DNA of 64,000 nucleotides from Fictibacillus phosphorivorans (GTDB taxonomy: Bacteria > Bacillota > Bacilli > Bacillales > Fictibacillaceae), in contig NZ_CP015378.1 of assembly GCF_001629705.1 (NCBI RefSeq), forward strand, positions 1,302,001-1,366,000, given 5' to 3'. The notes below the pieces were generated by a model. That model made no database searches. It had not been told where the DNA came from and worked only from the letters and a program-made list of their open reading frames with translations. Made by a program: the position numbers and the translations under genes. How positions within the stretch are numbered: position 1 is the first letter of the stretch; every line of letters begins with the position of its first letter. Of this stretch, positions 9,374 to 18,265 are shown piece by piece.

Positions 9374-9403
9374 TAGTTTGTATATATTTAACAAATTTAT
9401 GCA
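9374..9403 (-). promoter_or_regulatory. sigma-G-like promoter of the spore protein gene
   Basis: On the minus strand TGCATA (-35, 9403-9398), a 17-nt spacer and CAAACTA (-10, 9380-9374), close to the sigma-G pattern TGAATA/CATACTA. It lies 23 bp upstream of the start codon. Confidence 0.6.
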
Positions 9404-9525
9404 CATGCTGGAAAATGTTTTTGTGGAATCATGGCCAAATAGGTATTCGCATATTTTTTCTTTTACCGACACCAAACCCTTTAAATTTCGTATGATACAT
9501 CATCCCCCTATTTTATTTTCAAGAT

Positions 9526-9556
9526 AAGCGCTGAGCTGGTTTTTTGCTCAGTGCTT
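9526..9556. terminator. strong hairpin, possible terminator
   Basis: AAGCGCTGAGC pairs with GCTCAGTGCTT (11 bp, one G-T) around a T-rich loop. The T tract after it is weak, so its role as terminator is uncertain. No gene reads clearly into it. Confidence 0.4.
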
Positions 9557-9776
9557 TCTATTTTAGTAACCTTTGATAAAAAATAAGCTGTGTTTAATAT
9601 TTAGCCGTTTCATACATAACAAACTAAATTTGTAGAAATTAGAATAAAGAAAATGTATTTGAATTTTACGGATTCGTTCTATAATAAATGAAGGATGCAC
9701 ATTCATGAGTGATATAAAAAGCATTGAACAAAACTGTGAATCTTGCTAAAGAACTTGGCAATGGGGAAGTGGGTGT
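9557..9776 (+). other. AT-rich leader region of the EamA gene with a possible 14-codon upstream ORF
   Basis: TATAAT lies at 9680-9685 with only a weak -35 (TTGAAT, 15-nt spacer). A 14-codon ORF (9705-9749, ending CESC) has GAAGGA 9 nt upstream and precedes the EamA start by 27 nt. It could be a leader peptide or chance. Nothing else was recognised. Confidence 0.25.
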
Positions 9777-10712
9777 ATGATGGGGAATCAGATAGAAAAT
9801 TTTCGGTGGAAAGGGATAGGACTAGCATTAGCAGGAGCTTCACTTTGGGGATTCTCAGGAAATGCGGCAGAGTGGATCTTTTCACATTCAGCGATGACTG
9901 CCACGTGGTTAGTATCTGTTCGTATGGTGATGGCTGGAGCACTGCTTTTATTTCTTATCTCTTTTCATCACAATATATTTGGAGTGTGGAGAAATAAAAA
10001 AGACCGATTTGATTTAGTCGTATTTTCTTTAACGGGCATGCTCGGAGCTCAACTTACCTTCTTTTTGAGTATAGAAGCGGGGAATGCACCAACAGCAACA
10101 CTGCTTCAATTTTTAGGACCGGTCTTTATTACGCTATACTTTGCATTAAAATTATTAAAATGGCCAAAAAGAAAAGAATGGATTGCGGTTCTGATGGCGT
10201 TGTCAGGTACCTTTTTGTTATTAACAAATGGAAGTTTACAAGAGATTACGGTTTCTGAAAAAGCTATCTTCTGGGGAGTTTTGTCAGGTGTTTCTGTTGC
10301 GGTATACACCGTTTATCCTGTAAGACTCTTAAAACAATATGCATCTGCTACGATCGTCGGCTGGGCGATGTTGCTGGGAGGCTCTGCCGTTTCCATTTTT
10401 ACTCAACCTTGGCAGCCGAATGAGATCGATTGGTCATTCTCCCTATTTGGAATGCTATCATTTGTTGTTATATTCGGTACCTTATTACCTTTCTATCTTT
10501 ACTTAGATAGTTTGAAGTATATTAGTTCGACAGAAACGAGTTTACTTGGAAGTGCTGAACCTTTAGTAGCGACGATCGTATCTGTTATTTGGTTAGGCAC
10601 TGCGTTTGGAAGTTTTCAAACAGCGGGTGGGATGCTTATTATTTTGACAGTATTCTTGTTATCTATGCCAGAAAAGGGATGGATTCAAGTAAATCAATCT
10701 CTAAAAAAGTAA
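9777..10712 (+). CDS. EamA-family (DMT superfamily) metabolite exporter
   Basis: 311 residues with ten hydrophobic segments arranged as two EamA repeats. The segments GASLWGFSGNAAEW near the N-terminus and SLLGSAEPLVATIVSVIWLG in the second repeat are typical of RhaT/YdcZ/EamA drug/metabolite transporters. It sits in the cytoplasmic membrane; the substrate is unknown. Two adjacent ATGs (9777, 9780) are possible starts, with GGGGAAG a few bases upstream. It is a single gene, followed 79 bp later by the HAD phosphatase, which appears to have its own start signals. Confidence 0.88.
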   Translation: MMGNQIENFRWKGIGLALAGASLWGFSGNAAEWIFSHSAMTATWLVSVRMVMAGALLLFLISFHHNIFGVWRNKKDRFDLVVFSLTGMLGAQLTFFLSIEAGNAPTATLLQFLGPVFITLYFALKLLKWPKRKEWIAVLMALSGTFLLLTNGSLQEITVSEKAIFWGVLSGVSVAVYTVYPVRLLKQYASATIVGWAMLLGGSAVSIFTQPWQPNEIDWSFSLFGMLSFVVIFGTLLPFYLYLDSLKYISSTETSLLGSAEPLVATIVSVIWLGTAFGSFQTAGGMLIILTVFLLSMPEKGWIQVNQSLKK

Positions 10713-10791
10713 TGAGAAGCGCTTGATTTGACATTTATACGGAATCGTACCACTATTGTAAGATAAAACATTCAACAGGAGACGATACGAT

Positions 10792-11568
10792 ATGAATGAC
10801 AAGATAGTATTTTTTGATATAGATGGAACGTTAGTAAACGATGAAAAAAAGATTCCTGACAGCACGAAAGAGAGCATTGCACAATTAAAAAAGAATGGCG
10901 TACATGTTGCGATCGCTACTGGACGAGGTCCTTTTATGTTTGAACCGATTCGAGAAGAACTAGAGGTTGATTCGTTTGTAAGCTTTAACGGCTCTTATGT
11001 TGTTTTTAAAGATGAAGTGATCCACAAAACACCGTTATCGAGAGAAGCGATTCTGAAAATAGAAGAAGAAGCAGATAAGGCAGGTCATCCTCTTGTCTAC
11101 CTTGATCATGAAAGAGCAACAAGTAATGCAGATAATCATGAGATCATTAAGAACTGTACGTTTAACCTCATGCCGAGTTATCCCGTTTTCCACCCAGGAT
11201 TTTATAAAGAGAACGAGGTATATCAAGTATTATTATTCTGCCAGGAACAACACGAACATGTCTATCGAGATGGATACAAAGGTACGTTTGATTTTATCCG
11301 CTGGCATGAAAATGCATTAGACATATTACCTACTGGTGGTTCAAAAGCAAAAGGAATTCAAGCGTTTATGAACCAGATGAACATGAAGCCCGAGAACGTA
11401 TACGCTTTTGGTGATGCATTAAACGATATTGAGATGCTTACAGCAGCAGGAACAGGAATTGCGATGGGTAACGGATTAAAAGAAGCAAAAGACGCTGCAG
11501 ACTATATCACTAAATCAGTAGATGAAGATGGTATCTATCACGGACTTAAGCATTTTGGATTGATCTAA
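10792..11568 (+). CDS. Cof-type HAD-IIB family phosphatase (YkrA-like)
   Basis: 258 residues. Motif I is FFDIDGTLVND (nucleophile and acid Asp), motif II is the Thr in IATGR, and motif IV is FGDALNDIEML, with the Lys of GGSKAKG between. The large C2B cap occupies about residues 85-185. Such enzymes hydrolyse small phosphorylated metabolites in the cytoplasm; the physiological substrate cannot be predicted. CAGGAGACG lies 6-8 nt before ATG 10792. TTGACA at 10728 may be a -35, but no good -10 follows. A strong terminator ends the unit. Confidence 0.9.
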   Translation: MNDKIVFFDIDGTLVNDEKKIPDSTKESIAQLKKNGVHVAIATGRGPFMFEPIREELEVDSFVSFNGSYVVFKDEVIHKTPLSREAILKIEEEADKAGHPLVYLDHERATSNADNHEIIKNCTFNLMPSYPVFHPGFYKENEVYQVLLFCQEQHEHVYRDGYKGTFDFIRWHENALDILPTGGSKAKGIQAFMNQMNMKPENVYAFGDALNDIEMLTAAGTGIAMGNGLKEAKDAADYITKSVDEDGIYHGLKHFGLI

Positions 11569-11573
11569 TAAGT

Positions 11574-11607
11574 AACACCCTAGTTGATCACAGCTAGGGT
11601 GTTTTTT
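11574..11607 (+). terminator. rho-independent terminator after HAD phosphatase
   Basis: AACACCCTAG pairs perfectly with CTAGGGTGTT, followed by six Ts. Confidence 0.85.
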
Positions 11608-11705
11608 GTTCGCAAAAATGCAGTGAGAAAGGTCAAGAAAGCCTCTTAAGTGACGATATAACTCGTACAGCAAGTATAGAACTTTTTGAATAGGAGTTGT
11701 ATCGT

Positions 11706-13298
11706 GTGAGATCCAATGTAAAAGTGATGTATTTCTTTCTAATCGCTGTCTTATTAATCGCAAGCTTTCCATGTATACCTGTGGCTGCAGCAACTAAAAC
11801 AGCTACAGTAAATGCAACAAGCTTAAATGTACGTACGGAACCTTCCTCTTCATCTAAACAGATCGGTTCATTAAAAAAAGGGTCAAACGTTACCGTGTTT
11901 AACGTGGAAAAAGGATGGGCTAACATATCTTTTCAGGATAGAAAAGCCTGGGTTAGTTCAGCTTACCTAAAAGAGAATGGTACAAATAGTCCCTCTAAAC
12001 CATCTTTAACGAAAGAAAATACTGCAAAAACAGCAAAAGTAACCGCAACTTCGCTAAACGTGCGAAGTGGTGCAGGAACCCAGTATAAAGCGATAGGCTC
12101 TCTTAAGAATGGGACCATCGTTTCTATCGTTAAAGAAGAAGGGAATTGGACTTCTATAACCTACGGATCTATGAAAGGATGGGTAAGCAGTGCTTATCTT
12201 TTGAACCAAAATCGTACAGCTCCGACTACTCCTAAGCCTTCTGCCACTAATCCTGTAAACAGCGGAAAGTGGGGAAGGGTGACAGCGACGTATTTAAACT
12301 TTCGATCTGCTGGAAATCTATCTTCACCAATCATTGGTTCACTCAAGTATGACACTTCGGTACAGGTTGTTTCAGAATCAGGAAGTTGGCTTTACATTCA
12401 AACTACAGATGGCAAGAAAGGTTGGGTATCTAGTCAATACATATCCATACAAACGGGAGGAGCTCCAATCGTAACAAATCCTAAGCCTGCTACGAAACCT
12501 CCAGTTGTTCCACCCTCTTCAGTTTCTAAAAAAGTTGTCATCATGTCAGATGGCGTGAATATTAGGCAAGGTCCTTCTACTGCCTACTTAATAGTAGGTC
12601 ATGTAAATCAAGGTGATGAGTTTGCTTATCTGCAATCCAAGAACGACTGGGTACAAATTAAGTTGCCAAGCGGTAAAAGTGCTTGGGTAGCTGGATGGCT
12701 CGTAGTTGTACAACAGTCAGCTTCTCCTAACAGTCCTTCCACTCCTAAACCAACTTTAGGGGGATTAAAAGGAAAAAGAATTGTGATAGATCCTGGACAT
12801 GGCGGTAATGATCCAGGGACTTCTGGTAAATCATCAGGTACACAAGAAGCGAGTATGACGTTGATGAGTGCAAGATTATTAGCCACACAGCTTAGTAATG
12901 CAGGTGCAAAAGTAATCTTAACTCGAAGTGATAATACGTACATTTCTCTTAATAAACGAGTGGAGATCAGTCATTTTGCTGATGCATTCGTAAGTTTGCA
13001 CTATAATTCAGCTACAGATAAAAGCGCTACAGGGCTCTTAACCTTTTACTACGGCCAGAAGGATCTGAAACTGGCTAACTCGGTAAACACGGGATTGGTT
13101 CAAGCCAATACGGGGTTAAAAGGCGGGAATGTAAGGTATGGAAATTTCCACGTACTACGAGAGAACAAGCAGCCAGCCGTTTTAGTAGAGCTTGGGTTTT
13201 TATCAAATCCATTCGATGAATTAACTGTAAAGAGTAATTCCTTTCAAACAAAAGCGGCAACTGGTATTACAGCAGGTTTGGCTCAGTATTTTCAATAA
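11706..13298 (+). CDS. N-acetylmuramoyl-L-alanine amidase with four SH3b domains
   Basis: 530 residues. A signal peptide (about 1-28) is followed by four bacterial SH3 domains (about 30-88, 103-163, 188-246, 275-335), each with the NVR/NFR/NIR and GW(V)SS patterns and separated by Pro/Thr/Ser linkers, and by a C-terminal Amidase_3 domain (about 352-530). Zinc ligands appear as His in DPGHGG, Glu in TQEAS and His in LHYNS; the catalytic Glu is in VELGFLSN. It cleaves the amide between muramic acid and the stem peptide in the wall. Domain order and length resemble Bacillus YrvJ. GTG 11706 is the start, with AGGAG 9 nt upstream. Confidence 0.93.
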   Translation: MRSNVKVMYFFLIAVLLIASFPCIPVAAATKTATVNATSLNVRTEPSSSSKQIGSLKKGSNVTVFNVEKGWANISFQDRKAWVSSAYLKENGTNSPSKPSLTKENTAKTAKVTATSLNVRSGAGTQYKAIGSLKNGTIVSIVKEEGNWTSITYGSMKGWVSSAYLLNQNRTAPTTPKPSATNPVNSGKWGRVTATYLNFRSAGNLSSPIIGSLKYDTSVQVVSESGSWLYIQTTDGKKGWVSSQYISIQTGGAPIVTNPKPATKPPVVPPSSVSKKVVIMSDGVNIRQGPSTAYLIVGHVNQGDEFAYLQSKNDWVQIKLPSGKSAWVAGWLVVVQQSASPNSPSTPKPTLGGLKGKRIVIDPGHGGNDPGTSGKSSGTQEASMTLMSARLLATQLSNAGAKVILTRSDNTYISLNKRVEISHFADAFVSLHYNSATDKSATGLLTFYYGQKDLKLANSVNTGLVQANTGLKGGNVRYGNFHVLRENKQPAVLVELGFLSNPFDELTVKSNSFQTKAATGITAGLAQYFQ

Positions 13299-13310
13299 TT
13301 AATAGTAGCG

Positions 13311-13346
13311 GCATCTCTATAGAAGAAATTCTGAGAGATGCTGTTT
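13311..13346 (+). terminator. rho-independent terminator after amidase gene
   Basis: GCATCTCT pairs with AGAGATGC, followed by TGTTTT. Confidence 0.7.
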
Positions 13347-13494
13347 TCGTATTCATTGTTGTACTTGATTTCCGTTGCAGATGCTGTAAGCTTTTTTCTA
13401 TCTTTTAAACCGATTTACTGGATTTAAGGCGTCGTTTATTCATATAATTAAAAGCATAAATAATAAATGTAGTTAACAATAGGTGGTGCCAAAT

Positions 13495-14352
13495 TTGGAG
13501 AACTCTGGACTTATTCTTGAAGGTGGCGGAATGCGCGGTGTTTATACGGCAGGAGTACTCGATGTTTTTATGGAGAACGATCTTTATTTTCCTTATGTGA
13601 TCGGGGCATCTGCAGGTGCTTGTAATGCTGTATCATACTTATCTCGTCAGCATGGAAGAAATCGCACGGTGAACCTGGAATACAGCTCTCATCCTGAATA
13701 TATATCGTATAAGAACTGGTTGTTTAAGAAGAAGGGGTTGTTCGGAATGGACTTTATATTTGATGAACTTCCAAACCGATTAGTCCCCTTCGACTATGCC
13801 GCATTTAAACAATCGAAAGAACGTTTTGTTGTTGTTGTAACAGACGTAAGAACGGGCCAACCCGTTTACTTAAATAAAGAAGATTACGAAGAGATGGAGA
13901 TCTCAAATGTCTTACGCGCATCTTCATCCATTCCTTTTATCGCACCAGTCGTAGAGCTTGCAGGAGGTCAGATGATGGATGGAGGGATTGCAGATCCTAT
14001 ACCTGTTCATAAAGCTTTGAAAGATGGCGTCCAAAAAGGAGTTGTTGTTTTGACTCAAAACGCGGGGTATCGTAAGAAAAAGCCTAAAATGACGTGGGTA
14101 ACGAAAAAGTTCTATCCTGAGTACACAGGCCTTGATGAAAGTTTGCGTGGACGCTACATCAAGTATAATGAGACGCTTGATTTTATAGAAAAAGAAGAGA
14201 AAAGCGGAAATCTATTCGTACTTCGTCCTATGGAGAAGATGATAGTAAAAAGAATAGAACGCGATCCTAAACGACTCGGAGTTTTATACGAACAAGGAAG
14301 AGTAGATGCACTGAACCAACTGGATAACTTAAGAAGTTGGCTTGCTGAATAA
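13495..14352 (+). CDS. patatin-like phospholipase family protein
   Basis: 285 residues. The oxyanion segment LEGGGMRGVY lies at about residues 8-17, the nucleophile elbow IGASAGAC places Ser near 39, and the dyad Asp is in MMDGGIADP near 162. These are the full catalytic features of patatin-like lipid acyl hydrolases (YjjU type). No signal peptide or membrane segment is visible, so it is probably cytoplasmic. TTG 13495 is chosen because AGGTGG (13481-13486) lies 8 nt before it; the upstream in-frame GTGs are part of that ribosome site. The gene converges on the ABC-2 operon through a shared terminator. Confidence 0.88.
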   Translation: MENSGLILEGGGMRGVYTAGVLDVFMENDLYFPYVIGASAGACNAVSYLSRQHGRNRTVNLEYSSHPEYISYKNWLFKKKGLFGMDFIFDELPNRLVPFDYAAFKQSKERFVVVVTDVRTGQPVYLNKEDYEEMEISNVLRASSSIPFIAPVVELAGGQMMDGGIADPIPVHKALKDGVQKGVVVLTQNAGYRKKKPKMTWVTKKFYPEYTGLDESLRGRYIKYNETLDFIEKEEKSGNLFVLRPMEKMIVKRIERDPKRLGVLYEQGRVDALNQLDNLRSWLAE

Positions 14353-14364
14353 AAAATCCACTCA

Positions 14365-14425
14365 AAAAAGGAAGCTTACGAATGAAGTCACGGAACAGAC
14401 CTCTATCGCAAGCTTTCTTTGTTTT
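14365..14425. terminator. bidirectional terminator between patatin gene and ABC-2 operon
   Basis: AAAGGAAGCTTACGA pairs with TCGCAAGCTTTCTTT across a 25-nt loop, with A/T-rich tracts on both sides. Confidence 0.6.
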
Positions 14426-15392
14426 AATATATCTTCTGAATCACTTGCTCAATATCCGGTTCTTTCATTTGAATATCGACCGGTTCACCCCATTGTGTAA
14501 CTTTTTGAAGTAAAAGAGGGGAAGAGAGGAGAGAGCGATCATAGTCTATGATTAACTTCTCACCTTCCCATGTCATCCTTTCAATTCCTTCTACTTGAAT
14601 GTCAGAGATGTTTGGTTTTATTCGATACTGAATTTCCATGACGCTTGGTAATCCAATATTCTTTCTTAAATCTGCGAGTGTCCCATCTAATACAATCTGT
14701 CCATGATTGATCACAATCACGCGACTGCATAACATTTCGATATCGTCCATATCATGTGTGGTTAACAGGATAGTTTTCTTCTCGTTTTGGTTCAGTTCCT
14801 TTAAGAAGGCTCGTATACTCGTTTTTGCATTCACATCTAATCCGATTGTAGGTTCATCTAAAAAAAGGATGTCAGGATCATGGATCATGGCAGCAGCAAG
14901 ATCTCCACGCATACGTTGCCCTAAAGAAAGTTTTCGAACTGGAATGTCCATAAACTTTCCGATCTGAAGCATGTCATCATAAAGCTTTAAAAACTGTCGA
15001 TACTTTTCGTCAGATACTTTATACATCTCTTTTAAAATATCAAAAGAATCACGTAACGGAAGATCCCACCATAGTTGAGTACGTTGTCCAAATACAATGC
15101 CAATCTTTTTGGCTACTTCTTTTCTTTTTTTCTGAGGGCTCAATCCTCCCACTTTGATTTCGCCGCTTGTCGGATGAAGAATGCCTGATAGCATTTTAAT
15201 CGTAGTGGATTTACCAGCTCCGTTCGGGCCGATATAACCAACGAACTCACCCTCTTCAACAGAAAAAGATAGATCATCTACAGCCTTTACCACATGATGC
15301 TTTGTAGAAAGAAGGGAAGTAAACGAACCCATAAAGCCTTTCTTTGTTTCATAGATCTTAAAGTGTTTATTTAATTGCTGAGCTTGAATCAT
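14424..15392 (-). CDS. ABC-2 type exporter, ATP-binding subunit
   Basis: 322 residues. Walker [10 protein letters not shown], signature [11 protein letters not shown], Walker [13 protein letters not shown] and switch His in LLTTHDM are complete, so the ATPase should be active. A C-terminal extension of about 70 residues follows the ATPase core, as in NodI/DrrA-type subunits. It is last of three co-directional genes with 4-12 nt gaps and energises the two permeases encoded upstream. GAGGAGGG lies before ATG 15392. Likely a drug or lipid exporter; substrate unknown. Confidence 0.9.
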   Translation of the reverse strand: MIQAQQLNKHFKIYETKKGFMGSFTSLLSTKHHVVKAVDDLSFSVEEGEFVGYIGPNGAGKSTTIKMLSGILHPTSGEIKVGGLSPQKKRKEVAKKIGIVFGQRTQLWWDLPLRDSFDILKEMYKVSDEKYRQFLKLYDDMLQIGKFMDIPVRKLSLGQRMRGDLAAAMIHDPDILFLDEPTIGLDVNAKTSIRAFLKELNQNEKKTILLTTHDMDDIEMLCSRVIVINHGQIVLDGTLADLRKNIGLPSVMEIQYRIKPNISDIQVEGIERMTWEGEKLIIDYDRSLLSSPLLLQKVTQWGEPVDIQMKEPDIEQVIQKIY

Positions 15393-15404
15393 ATTTAGCC
15401 CTCC

Positions 15405-16190
15405 TCAACTTCCTGTACTATGGTAATGGCGGATTCCAAACTTCCAAAATCGTAACGCTATAAAAAGAAAAATGATTGAAACGAGTGGTGGTAATGCTAG
15501 ATTCCAAGTGTCACCACCTTTATTTAATAGAAACAGAACAGGTGTATAGTTCATAAATCCTACAGGGATGACTGTGAAAAAAATGATTTTGAGCCAGCCG
15601 GGATAGATGTTCATCGGATAGTTGGCTGCATTAAAAGGAGCATAGAGAGTAAAGGTTTGGAAATCTTTGATCCTCTGTGTCCAAAAGGCAATGGTAGCTG
15701 TGATCAACCCTAGAGAAAAACAAATAAGCACTCCCGAAAAAATAGTTACAGGTAAATAAATTAACAAAAGAAATAATTCAACGTTATTAAGTTTTAAACC
15801 GATAATAGAAATAACAAGGATTAAAATACCTTGTATCGTTCCACCTATTCGGGATAGGTCTAAGTTCTTAGTTAAAAGCAAAGATAACGGTGAGACAGGT
15901 CGAATTAAAAGACTATCGAATTCACCTTCGACCATGTATCGTTCAAAATTATGTACCTCAACACAAAATACTCTGTACAGAGTGATAGCGACAGAAGAGA
16001 TTCCATAGAGCAATCCCACTTCATAAAGATTCCAGCCCTTTACATCATCAAAACGTTGCAAAATGGCTGCGAGCAGTACAAAGTCCACTGCCATGATCAA
16101 ACCGTATGATAAGGAGGATACAAGGAAGTTCATCTTATATTGCATACGCGAACGTAAACTACCTGATAATAGTTTCAGATAAAGGTTCAT
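15405..16190 (-). CDS. ABC-2 family permease (PF06182-like), subunit 2
   Basis: 261 residues with six hydrophobic segments. The pattern matches the ABC-2 permease family formerly called DUF990, for example MVEGEFDSLLIRPVSPL after the second membrane segment. It pairs with the adjacent permease 16195-16974 and the ATPase 14424-15392 to form a heteromeric exporter. Its ribosome site AGGAGG overlaps the last codons of the upstream gene, so the two are translationally linked. Confidence 0.85.
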   Translation of the reverse strand: MNLYLKLLSGSLRSRMQYKMNFLVSSLSYGLIMAVDFVLLAAILQRFDDVKGWNLYEVGLLYGISSVAITLYRVFCVEVHNFERYMVEGEFDSLLIRPVSPLSLLLTKNLDLSRIGGTIQGILILVISIIGLKLNNVELFLLLIYLPVTIFSGVLICFSLGLITATIAFWTQRIKDFQTFTLYAPFNAANYPMNIYPGWLKIIFFTVIPVGFMNYTPVLFLLNKGGDTWNLALPPLVSIIFLFIALRFWKFGIRHYHSTGS

Positions 16191-16194
16191 TATT

Positions 16195-16974
16195 TTATCC
16201 TCCTTGAATTTCTAACTTATGACGAGCTTTCTCAGTTATCCATAGATTGAAGATTGTTAACACCATGACCCAAACTAGCTGAATAAGAATAACATCATTT
16301 GAAGCTTTCTCAAGAAATATCATGACAGGATAATAGATGGCCCCAGCAAAAGGTAAATAGGGTGTGATCAAAGACAGTGGTGCTGGAAGTAGGTCAATAG
16401 GTACGAGTTGTCCACCTAGACCAACTAATAATGTAAAGTTCACAAAATGTGCCCAGTTGATCTCAGTCGTCCAGCAAGCACTAACTCCAACTAGATAGTG
16501 CAGATTGATTGAAATAATCATGGCAAACAGAATAGAAATACATAAGAAAAAATAGGTCGGTATATGTTGAGGTATATAAAAGCCTACCGTAAAGAAAAAA
16601 ACAAGCCCGATAGGAAGAGAGCGAAAGAACAAATTATACAATAATCGTCCAGCTTCTTGAGAGGTAACATAGAGAAAAAAGTTTGTTGGTCTTGCGAGTT
16701 CTAAAGAGATTGCACCGTTTCGTACTCCGTTTTGAATGTTGAGTCCTGCCGTTAGAAATCCGGATAACCAGAGGATGCATTGTACAGCCGCAATGTAATA
16801 GGTCATATCTAGGACACTGTAGGGACTTTCATTTTCTTTTCCTTGAAGTACACCGACCCAAATAGCTATAAAAACAAAACCGAAGATTGCGCTCGCTGCA
16901 TTGTTAATCAGATGTGCCACCTTGTATTGCATGTTACGCATAAAGCTCTTTTGTAATAGAATCCAATAAACCAT
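16195..16974 (-). CDS. ABC-2 family permease (PF06182-like), subunit 1
   Basis: 259 residues with six hydrophobic segments and the family segment IQNGVRNGAISLELARPTNF. First gene of the ABC-2 operon, transcribed divergently from the EAL-domain gene. AAAGGGGG lies a few bases before ATG 16974. Together with the second permease it forms the membrane part of an export ABC transporter. Function beyond export is not predictable. Confidence 0.85.
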   Translation of the reverse strand: MVYWILLQKSFMRNMQYKVAHLINNAASAIFGFVFIAIWVGVLQGKENESPYSVLDMTYYIAAVQCILWLSGFLTAGLNIQNGVRNGAISLELARPTNFFLYVTSQEAGRLLYNLFFRSLPIGLVFFFTVGFYIPQHIPTYFFLCISILFAMIISINLHYLVGVSACWTTEINWAHFVNFTLLVGLGGQLVPIDLLPAPLSLITPYLPFAGAIYYPVMIFLEKASNDVILIQLVWVMVLTIFNLWITEKARHKLEIQGG

Positions 16975-17068
16975 AAGTCCCCCTTTATGAAGTTTTCAAT
17001 TTTTAGCGCAGAATTATAAAATAGCAAATTTTACAAAAGTTTGCAATTCTTTTTTTGGAGGTTATTCT

Positions 17069-18124
17069 ATGTCATGTTCACAGTGTCGCCCAACAGGAGA
17101 TTTTCCGGAGAGTGGCTTTATTCATATCCGTACCGATCACCCCGTACTTGTGCAAAGCTTGATGAGTTTATTCAAAGAAAACGGACTGGAAGGCATCCTT
17201 TCTGGAAATATTGCATCCGCAAAATACAGCAATCTAATAGAATTGCAAGACTTGATGACAAAGTCACTTGAAACATTCAACGACATTGCTGTGGAATCGT
17301 ATTATTGTTCACTTACTTCTTCCATGGAAGAAGTAAGTGTCTTTACACCATGGATTTCTTTTCAACACTTTGTTGAAAGAATGAAGCAAATTGATTTGTA
17401 TGAAATCATTCAACAGCAGCTATTTACTACGCATTCTCAGCCTATAGTTTCTTTACAGAGCGAAGATATTTTTGGATATGAATTCTTACTTCGACCATCA
17501 TCTGAGGAATATGAATTTAAACCATTTGAACTTTTTCAGTATGCTGAACGAACGGGTCTACAAGCATTATTAGACGGAAATGCGAGGATGACTTCTATTC
17601 GAAACAGTGCTGGAGCTGTTGCGCCAGGGGTGAAACGATTTATTAATTTTCTTCCGTCATCGATCTATGACCCAAAGCATTGTCTGGCTACAACCTTTAA
17701 AGCTGCTGCAGAAGCAGGAGTAGATCCAAACGACCTCGTCTTTGAAGTAGTGGAGACTGAAGAAATCGCAGACATCAATCATTTAAAAAGCATCCTTAAA
17801 GCTTATCAAGAACAAGGAATGAAAGTAGCACTAGATGATTTGGGAGCAGGCCATTCAACACTTTCTGTATTAAAAGAGTTAAAACCAGACTATGTGAAGA
17901 TCGACCGTAAAATCATTTCTTTCTGCGATGAAGATGAATCTAAGGAAGGTATGATTCAGAAAATCGTTGAGGTCGCAAGAGAGATAGGTGCCGTCGTACT
18001 TGCTGAAGGAATTGAGAGAAAAGAAGAAGCGGACATCGCTTTGAAATGTGGAGTAGAGCTTGCTCAAGGCTATTATTTTGGCCGTCCTGTTCCGACAGAA
18101 TCATTAGCTGCGACCGTTCAATAA
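17069..18124 (+). CDS. EAL-domain cyclic-di-GMP phosphodiesterase
   Basis: 351 residues. An N-terminal region of about 125 residues begins with a CSQC pair and has no domain I can name. The EAL domain follows (about 130-350). Catalytic and metal-binding positions look intact: EFLLR in place of EALLR, Asn in FINFLP, Glu in VFEVVETE, the Asp pair in ALDDLGAG, Lys in VKIDRK, Glu in LAEGIE and Gln in AQGYYFGRP. It should hydrolyse c-di-GMP to pGpG in the cytoplasm. The CSQC start might bind a metal or respond to redox state; this is conjecture. GGAGG lies 9 nt before ATG 17069. Confidence 0.9.
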   Translation: MSCSQCRPTGDFPESGFIHIRTDHPVLVQSLMSLFKENGLEGILSGNIASAKYSNLIELQDLMTKSLETFNDIAVESYYCSLTSSMEEVSVFTPWISFQHFVERMKQIDLYEIIQQQLFTTHSQPIVSLQSEDIFGYEFLLRPSSEEYEFKPFELFQYAERTGLQALLDGNARMTSIRNSAGAVAPGVKRFINFLPSSIYDPKHCLATTFKAAAEAGVDPNDLVFEVVETEEIADINHLKSILKAYQEQGMKVALDDLGAGHSTLSVLKELKPDYVKIDRKIISFCDEDESKEGMIQKIVEVAREIGAVVLAEGIERKEEADIALKCGVELAQGYYFGRPVPTESLAATVQ

Positions 18125-18131
18125 CTTTGCG

Positions 18132-18166
18132 AAAACCTTATCAAAAAAAGATAAGGTTTTTTTTTG
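18132..18166 (+). terminator. rho-independent terminator after EAL gene
   Basis: AAAACCTTATC pairs with GATAAGGTTTT, followed by Ts. Confidence 0.85.
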
Positions 18167-18265
18167 CGAATCACTTGGAATAGTGAACAACATCTAGTAA
18201 TCTATAGATAGACGTTTTTGTAATATAATTGTAAAATTAACGGGAATATTTCCAAAAGGAGCGGA

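Noticed and set aside
10711..10728. CcpA cre site before the HAD phosphatase (AAGCGCTT core)
   Set aside because: The outer positions do not fit the cre consensus on either side.
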